This document shows positions 34,589 to 42,800 of a stretch of DNA of 64,000 nucleotides, one piece after another. Made by a program: the position numbers and the translations under genes. The notes beneath the pieces were generated by a model. The model had not been told where the DNA came from. It did no database searches and saw only the letters and a program-made list of their open reading frames with translations. Source of the stretch: Perognathus longimembris pacificus (lineage: Eukaryota; Chordata; Mammalia; Rodentia; Heteromyidae); assembly GCF_023159225.1 (NCBI RefSeq), contig NC_063166.1, positions 77,006,575 through 77,070,574 on the forward strand. Reading direction: 5' to 3'. Within the stretch, counting starts at the first letter, position 1, and each line of letters opens with the position of its first letter.

Positions 34589-34791
34589 CTTTTTTTTTTT
34601 TTGCCAGTCCTGGGGCTTGAACCTCAGGGCCTCAGCACTGTCCCTGAGCTTCTTTTGCTCAAGGCGAGCATTCTGCCACTTGAGCCACAGCACCACTTTC
34701 GGCTTTTTCTGTGTATATGGTACTGAGGAATCGAACCCAAGGCTTCATGCATGCTAGGCAAGCGCTCTACCACTAGCCACCTTCCCAGCTC
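34589..34791 (-). mobile_element. IDL-Geo SINE
   Basis: Reverse copy with a poly(T) start, TGGGGCTTGAACCTCAGGGC and an ID-like half ending CCACCTTCCCAGCTCC. Flanks CTCCCTTGCACTT and CTCCCTCACACTT are an imperfect duplication. Confidence 0.9.
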
Positions 34792-35789
34792 CCTCCCTCA
34801 CACTTCTCAGCCCAACAGTATTTTGTGTTTTCCAGGGCCTTGCTGCCAGTGTGTCTCAGGAAGTGCAAGTACGGAAATATCTTCCCTTTTTCTTCTCTGG
34901 TCTGCGCCCCATGGGGCAACCCGAAGGCTACTATTTATTCTTTCACACATTAATTTAAGATGCTTTAATTGCTGCTATGATATGTTTTATATAATATAAT
35001 TAATGTTTTAATTCTGTGTACTTGCTTCCCCAGGCAGTTTTGTGAAGGGCCCAATTTTGGAATCAAGCAAATAAGGAATAAGTAATAGCTGAAGTGATTA
35101 TAGTAATGCCCTCTCCCAAGGGGATGAAAAATGTGCTTTTTATTTTCTCTTCAAAGGGGTTTTTTAAGAAAGGAAAAGATAGTTTAATTTTCTCTTCATC
35201 TTGAGCATGTCTGGGTGGCTTTAACAAAGGCCTCTAGGTGCTGAGTTAAGCGCTTCTGGCCTTTTTATAACTGACTACCATCTTTTCTATCCAAGGGGCC
35301 ACTGACGTTTGAGGTCTGGATTGAGACCACTAGCTTTGTACCCCATGCCTCCAATTCCAATTTGTGATGGAGGCTAGTACTGAATCCACTCAATTCCTCA
35401 CTGAGTGAGTAGAGCTGCTCAGGCAGCATGAGAGATGATGTCCTGAATTAAGATGAAAGATGATGTCCTGAGTTAGGACAGTTGTGGAGGTGACAGAAGA
35501 TGGTGGCTAGAATCCACAGTAGAATCCGTAAGGGCTGCCCACACAGCCTTTGCAGCAAAGGCTCCAAGGAGTGGGTTCTTTCCTTGGGACCCTTCTCTTC
35601 TTCCATCTTCCCCTGTCTGTGCAGACTGGCCTCCTGACTTGGCCTAGAACTTCAGGATCAGCATCCCAAGGGTTATCTAGTTTGAGCTCCTTGGGTTTTT
35701 TGAGGATAGGCCTAGAGGCTCATGCGGACTCAGTGCACCAGTGGCAAAGCCAGGACCAGAACCCATGCGATCTGTGTGGCACTGGTTCG
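34792..35789. other. Unique intergenic sequence
   Basis: No gene recognised. A 17-bp motif GATGATGTCCTGA(A/G)TTA occurs twice, 25 bases apart, at 35434 and 35459. Confidence 0.5.
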
Positions 35790-35802
35790 AGAATGGTTTG
35801 GG

Positions 35803-36033
35803 CTGGGTGCTGATGGCTCACGCCTGTAATCCTAGCTACTCAGGAGGCTGAGATCTGAGGATTACAGTTTGAAACCAGCCTGGGCAGCAAAAGCCCGAGA
35901 GCCTCTTATTTTCGACTCATCACCAGAAAGCCAGAAGTGGAGCTGTGGCTCAGGCGGTAGAACACCGGCCTTGAGTGAAAAAGCTCAGGGACAGAGCCCA
36001 GGGTTAAGCTCCCAGTACAGGCACACAAACAAA
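35803..36033 (+). mobile_element. B1-Geo SINE upstream of the Cd40 promoter
   Basis: Forward copy with a well-preserved B1-like half (GATGGCTCACGCCTGTAATC) and Geo half, and a 13-bp duplication AGAATGGTTTGGG (35790-35802 and 36034-36046). It ends 0.7 kb before the Cd40 start codon and about 100 bases from the CpG island. Confidence 0.95.
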
Positions 36034-36129
36034 AGAATGGTTTGGGAGTACTAGGGGACAGGGACCTGAGGAAATGGAGGTACCATGGAGGGGCTCGAGT
36101 CTTCTGACATTTTCCAAGGGCTGGTCCCC

Positions 36130-36755
36130 GCAATAAGTGCCCGTCCCCGGGCACAGGATGGGAGCTGGGAAGGACACGGATGCATGGCAGGGTGGACGCG
36201 GAGGCCAGGAGCTGCGTCCCCGCGAGGGGACTTCCTACGCAAGAGAACAAAACTCAGCTGGGACAGAGGTTTCCTTGAAACGCCTCCCCGCGCTCCAGCG
36301 GCGGCCTTCCCGTCTCCCGGGGTGGCGGCGGGGACTTCCTCGGCCCTTTCTATCCCGGCCAGGGCGCTTTCGGTTCTGCAGGGATTCCCGGAGGCAGGGA
36401 GCAACCCGGAGGGGGTGTCCCCTTGGGTGGCTCCCCGGTACCCACCGGACTCCCCTCCCCCCCCCCGCCCCCTGGGAGGTCGGGAGTCTCCGGGGCCCCC
36501 CGCAGGAGCCCGGCACTTGACCTTTGCCAGGGGCCAGCCGGGCGGAGCGCGTCCCGAAGATCCCCGGGGAGAATCGGATTCCCGGGAAGGACCCGGGGAA
36601 ATCCCGAGCGGTGAGTACCTGGGGGCGGCCGCGATTGGTCCCCGCAGGCCACGCCCCTTTCCGGGGCGGGGCCTCAGGGCGGGGCTGGGGCTACTAGAGG
36701 CCCCGCCCTGGCCGCGCTCCCGCCCAGGCCGCGCTCCCTCCCTCCCGCTGCCGCG
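36130..36755 (+). promoter_or_regulatory. Cd40: Cd40 promoter and CpG island
   Basis: GC-rich, CpG-dense DNA directly upstream of the Cd40 start codon. It contains a consensus NF-kB site GGGAAATCCC (36596-36605), a palindromic TTCCCGGGAA (36579-36588) that fits a STAT6-type N4 spacing, and GC boxes at 36663-36672 and near 36678. No TATA box is visible, so the transcription start is probably in the last 60 bases before the ATG. NF-kB and STAT control of CD40 is established in human and mouse; use of these exact sites here is inference. Confidence 0.7.
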
Positions 36756-36809
36756 ATGCCGCCGCTGCCGCCTCTGCAGGGCGTCCTCTGGTGCTGCTTG
36801 CTGACAGTG
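36756..36809 (+). CDS. Cd40: Cd40 coding exon 1 (signal peptide)
   Basis: Encodes 18 residues, [18 protein letters not shown], the start and hydrophobic core of the signal peptide. It aligns with human MVRLPLQCVLWGCLLTA, and the ATG lies in a GC-rich leader (CCGCG before ATG). The donor is GTG followed by GTGAGT; phase 0. Confidence 0.95.
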
Positions 36810-39800
36810 GTGAGTAGTTTCTGTCCCGGCCACCCCGGGAGCGGCTGAGATTTGAGAGTGGGGAGTGGGAAGGGAGGAGAAGCAGGACTTCGGGGAAGAG
36901 AACGTCCCCGATGGTTTTGGGGAGCGCCTGGGGGCGTGGGAGCTGGGCAGAGTCCCCGGGACACAGGCTGCCCCTCCCCTCTATCTTGGGCAGTCCACAG
37001 AGGGTCCGTGGGGAGGGCACTGCCGGCACAGCCCGTGCCACGGTGGCACCGCGGAGTGCGTGGAGCCTCCACCTCGGTGCCATCAGCAAGCTGCGTGGGT
37101 TCTGGGGCAGCCTCGGGGGCTGTGCAGGGAGCCTGGAAGTGGTTTCAGAGGGCAGGGAGGAAGGCCGGCCAAGGGAAGGGGCTGGTCTCTCTTGTTTCCT
37201 GTCCCTTTCCAGTCCCTTCTCCCCTTGTGGACAGAGGCCAGTCTCTCCTGGTTATCGTTTCCTTGCCAGCTGGGGCTGCCTGTTCCATGGCAGTTGAAAA
37301 CAAGGAATGGGTGCAGGCGCAGCTACTTTTTCTTTTTGAGAAGGGAAGGTGATCTTAACACCTGGCCTCCTCCCCAAACCAAGGAGGAGATCTCTAAGGT
37401 TAGGCATCTGTCTCTTGAATTCAAGATGAGTTAGGGAAGTCTTGGGACCACAGAAAGCTTTGGTTAAGAGACCTGCAGGGGTCTTTCCAAGCACCAGAAT
37501 GGCTGGGGTCCAACCAAGCATGTCTCCGGGATTTTTAGAAGCTCACATTGACTCACTTTGGGCTTAAATGTATTTTTGTAGTTCCTCATTCTGAGGGCTG
37601 GGAATCCCCCATGTACCTGGCCTTCTCATCCTAGCCCCCAGGCACCCCTCCCCCAAACCTCCCCCTGCTCTCAGGGACTATAGATTCTGGCCTGGGGCCT
37701 GGACAGAAAAATGACCCTTGGTGTGGGAATTTGGTAGTGAGCAAAAAGTGAGTGAGGAAACTGCTCTGGTCCCAAACTTTCATTTTCACTCCAGGCAGTG
37801 GTTCTCAGGGAGAAGGGAGGCCGGAAGAAGGTGGAGCTGGAGAGAAGCAGCAAAGGGCCTTGTGGGAGGAGATGTGGAAGGGTGGTCAGGACTCCTTAAG
37901 AGCAGAGTCTGACCTTATCCCCCTTCCCCCCAGCTTAGGCTGCAGGTAGCACCCAGATTGCTGTGATAGCAGTAACAGGTGCTGTTTATCGGGGTCTCCC
38001 TGTACATCAGACTAAGCAAAACACTGCAAATGTTCTCTTATTTTATCTGATTTCTCCCAACTCCTTCATACAGGTGAGCTACCTGAGGCTCAGAAAGGGG
38101 AGTTGCTTTGTCCAAGGTCTCCTAGCTAGGTAGTGTTCAGCCTGGCTGAGCCAACATCTGTCTGATTCCTGACTCTTCCTGTCATGTGGCAGGAGTCCTG
38201 CTCCTGACGCCTTTGGTAACAGTGAGACAGCTATGAGGAGTGGAAAATGACAAGTTGTCTGGGAACTTGCTGTTTTTCTCATGTGACCAAGGACTTGATT
38301 GCTCTGAAGGTGTGTTGGCAAGTTCTGGTTCCGAGGGTGGCGCCTTGGGATGCCCCCTCCAGGCAGTCTTCCCTAGTTGAGGTAAGATGCATTGCATGGA
38401 GTAATTTTCTCAGAAACCTAAGTTGAACGAGAGAGCTACCAGTCAGCTGGATTCTTAGCAGTCTGCCAGTTAGCCAGGGTGCTGGGCATCCCAGTAAGGA
38501 GAAGTCAAACTGCCAGCGAATGAGCACCTACTATGGCTAAACACCGTGCCAGGCTGTGTGTGTGTAGTGTTCCTCATCTTTACAACCCTACCTGCAGGGA
38601 CGATGTTATTGTTTCCATCCTAAAGATAAGGAAATGAGGAACACATTGAGGAAATAAGGAAAAGAGGGTCACAAACTAACTAGTATGTGTTACAACGTTT
38701 GGAACCTAAAGTCTGATTCTCTGCTCTTTTCATTGGCTGTTCTCTGAGTGTAGGATGATCTTAGATCTAAAACACAGACTCACTGTGTAGTTCTCTTTAA
38801 AAATATTTCTCACTGTGTGTGAGTGCACGTGTGTGCGTGTGGCACGTGCACGCGCGCGCGCACACACACACACGTTGCTGCTTAATCAACAGATTTTCTT
38901 GCCCAGGCAGGCTTCAAACCTCGACTCTCAGATCTCAGCCTCCTTAGTAGCTAGGCTCTTTCTTATTTATTAAAGGAGGAAATCTGGAACTAGAATCTAG
39001 TTAACACCTCTCAAAGGCTTGTGAGTCCTTTTTAGAACCAAAATTAAGAGTAGGCTGAGGTGGAGGGCTGACTTTCTGCCAGCAAAGCAACCAACTGGGA
39101 TTTAATGTCAATGTTTTGTTTCTGCTGGATTTATTTTTAGAGTTTCCTTTTATTTATGGGAAGTGATACTAGCAAAGATATAAGGCTTTCATTTAAAAGA
39201 AATGTAATTAAATTAGCAAGGCACAATTAATAGCATGATTGCTACCCGGATGTCACTGAAATGACGTCTAAACTAAGTTGATGGAGAAAAGAGGGTATGT
39301 TAAGATCTTTGGTTTCTGTTCCAGGGGAACTCCAGGCACTAGATCCATCCTCTCACCACTAAAACGGAAGCTGGGTTCACCTTTCTAACTTCACAATCTT
39401 AGCAGTTTATAGGGGAGGGGCCGAGTGAACGATGATGTGGAGATGGAGACGAGCGTGGAGAGGGAAGGAAGGGAAGAAGAACGAGGAGGTGGAACTGAAG
39501 CCAGCTAGCCCTCAGGACTTCCCGGGGGAGGTACTGAAGACTCCAGGTCCTACTGGATCTTGGGGAAGAGGAGACCCAGGAGTTAAGCAGCTCCATTCGT
39601 TTAGAGAATCCAGTGCTATGGCTTTTGTAAAACACCAGAATGATCATCTGGACTCTTTCACAGTCAGATTCTTTTGACAGTTTAGATGAAAACAAACATA
39701 CCCGGTACTCTGCGGGGCTCCATTTTTAGCTTTGGACTTCTGCATCGGTGGCGGCGTCTGTCCTGGCTGACTTTTAACCTTCCCACCAAGGAGGCAACAG

Positions 39801-42800
39801 CAGAGACTTCAAGATCCTTACCAATTGCACAATTGTGTTTTCAGGTCTATGCAGAGCCAACCACTGCGTGCAGAGAAAATCAGTACCTACTGAACAACCA
39901 GTGCTGTGATTTGTGCCCACCAGGTGAGATGCCAACCCTCTAGGCCCACAATGGGATCCCTCTGGGTTTGCTGGCAGATGAAGACCCACCGTGAACTCGG
40001 GTCTAAAACAACCCATTTCCCCCACTCTGCCCAGCTGTCAGAATGTTCTAGGCTCTCTCTCTGCCAGGGAAACCTCTGCCTTCTCTCCTTTGGGGTCCTA
40101 TCTCTTCCATTTTCCCCAACCAGATCACAGAGAGTCGGAGACATTCATCTCTGAGCCCCCTGCTCTCAGTAGAGGATGTGATTCATTGAGCGGCCAGAGA
40201 TGCCATAGTTCCTGATGTTTTCCAGGAAAGAATGTGGTGAATGAATGCACTGAATCCACTGAGACACAATGCCAGCCATGCAGCCAAGGAGAATTCTCAG
40301 ATGCCTGGAACCGAGACACCCGCTGTCACCAGCACAGATACTGTGACTCCAGTAGGTGGGCTAGCAGGGGAGGGGCTTACAGGTTAGCTAATATTCCTGA
40401 CCACACAGCAACTCAGATCGCAGTAGCCAGTCGGTTCTGATTGGTCAACTGGTTGGCTTGACTGACTTCCTTTTTTTTGTTTTTGGCTGTACTAGACATT
40501 GAGTCCAGGGCTTAGTGTTAGCTGCTAAGCAGGATCTTTTCTTAAATAAGTTGTTACCTGTATTTGGAAAAGGTCTAAGGCATTGTGAAGAGCTAGCCAA
40601 ACTCAGCCCAGCAAAGGGGTTCCCATCCTTTCTTCTGCTCTCTACTCAGATCTAGGGCTCCGGATCCTGAAGGAAGGCACAGCAGAGACAGACACCGTTT
40701 GTACCTGCGAGGAGGGTCAACATTGTATGGGCCATGCATGTGAGAGCTGTGCCCTGCACACCCTGTGTGGCCCTGGCTTTGGCGTCAAGCAGATTGGTTA
40801 GTGGCCCATCTGGGAATCAGCCCTAGGGGTGGGAGATGAGAGCCAGGAGATCTTGCCCAAAGGCGATCTGGGCAGTTGACACAGTTGGCATGTAGCCCCA
40901 GAGGTGGAGGGGCTGGAGGCTCCTGAGCGGAGAACGGGATCTTCTCCCTTCTGCTTCCAGCCAAGCATTGGTGCCTGCAGAGGGAAGGGATGGGAGAAGC
41001 CCTGCTGAGCTGCAGCCCTGAGGGGCAAGGAGCTCCAGGCAGCAGCTCTTCCTGTCCTGCCTGTTCACTGGTTCCCCCAAGAGCTAGACACGTGGGCCAC
41101 TGAGGTGGTTAATGTACTCTCCTACCCCGTTCCCAGCTACAGAGATGGATGACACGGTGTGTGAACCTTGCCCTGCTGGCTTCTTCTCCAATGACTCATC
41201 TGCCTCTGAAGTGTGTCGCCCCTGGACAAGGTACAAGGACCAGCTGCCTTTGTCTCTCCAGATGCCTGCTCTACCATCTCTGTTCCTCCGTGGCTGCGCA
41301 CACTCACCCACTTGTGAACTGTCTGTGGAGTGACCTTGCGTTTGACCCTTTCTGCTTTGCTCATGTCTGCTCTCGGTGTAGTTGACACTGCTGATCTCCC
41401 ATTCTTTGTGTTCTCGGGGTCTTCTGATTACTCTCCTGCCCCGGCTTCCCTTCCTCAGCTTTCTGCTTCCTTCATGCTTCCTAACTGGTTTTCTGGGGCG
41501 TTGTTCTGGGCTTTCCTCTCTAATCGCCTTGCCGGCCCTCCCTGGACCGGGTCACTCACATCTGTGGTTCTATTTCTCGGGCATGGTCCTGCTCCGTCTC
41601 CTCCATCCCAGGCACCCTACCACTGAGCCCCACTGAGCCCCACATTGAGATGTTTTTCTTTTAGTTATTTTTTTCCATATAGAGTCTTGTGCTTCCCCCT
41701 GACCCATGCAGCCTCATATTGTGGTCCTACTGACAACTCCCTCATAGTTAAGATGACAGTCACTACCACACCACTTGTTTTGTTTTTGTGCTCACCCTGG
41801 GGCTTTAACTCAGAGTCTGGGTGCTGTCCCTGAGCTTTTGTGCTCAAGGTTAGTGCTCTACCACTGAGCCACAGCCCCACTTCTGGCTTTTTTGTTTTTT
41901 TTGTGCTTATTTGGAGATAAGAGTCTCAGGGACTTTCTTGCCTGGACTGGCTTTGAATCAAGGTCCTCAGATCTCAGCCTCCTGAGTAGCTAGGAAGACA
42001 GGTGTGAGCCACCAGCATCTGGTCTCAGACACGGTGTTTTCTTTTCTTTGATCTGTCCCCTATACCTGGATCAGTGCCTTGCATCGTCATTGTTCAATGG
42101 CTCTTCACTGGTGAGAGTCACCTGGGGACTTGAGGCTCCCATTCTAGGGTCTGATCCATGTACACTGACCTTCAGGCTGCTGGTAGCAACTGTCGCCCCT
42201 CTGAGCCTTGGCATCCTTATCTGGAAGAGGAGAATGACTTCCTTTCTCAAGGCTTGAAGATGAAGACATAGGAGTATGTTTTGTAAGCCGGGTACTGTGG
42301 CTCACACCTGCAATCCTGGTTACTCAAGAGGCTGGGAGCTGAAGATCATGGTTCAAGGCCAGTCCAGGCAGAAAAGTCCATGCGATTCTTCTCTTCAATT
42401 AACCACCAAGAAGCTACAAGTGGAGCTGTGGCTCAAGTGGTAGAGTGCCAGCCTTAAGCAAAAAAAAAAGTCAAGCAAGAGCACAAGGCCCTGCATTTGA
42501 GCATGCACATTTTGTAACCTAAATGCTCTTATGTAAGGCTGAATGAAGTCTGTGCTTTAAAGCTCCTCTTCATCTCCCACCTTTAATGGTTTTTCCTTTG
42601 CCATAATCTTCTCTGTCTCCTACCCCATTCTTCCAGGTGTCCTCTTTCATGTGGCAGCTCCTAGCGGGGCATTCTACAATCTCTCCTTCCCTGAGCTTGC
42701 TGACCCCTCACTAGTTAGGTCATCTGGCTTGAAGATCAGCATCTGGTTTCCCATAGACTCCTCATGCCACCTGCATGCCCCCCCCCCCCGCCCACCCTCC

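Larger units (their letters stand above)
36810..39844 (+). other. Cd40: Cd40 intron 1
   Basis: A 3.0-kb intron. It holds two MIR relics (about 37990-38165 and 38515-38732), a mixed GT/CG/CA tract followed by a truncated B1-Geo SINE (38810-38958), and otherwise unique sequence. CpG density falls off within the first 300 bases. The acceptor is TTTTCAG before 39845. No alternative exon can be supported. Confidence 0.85.

Noticed and set aside
36051..36833. 260-codon minus-strand frame opposite the Cd40 promoter
   Set aside because: A GC-rich chance frame mirrored by plus-strand frames; low-complexity Pro/Arg/Gly and no splice context.
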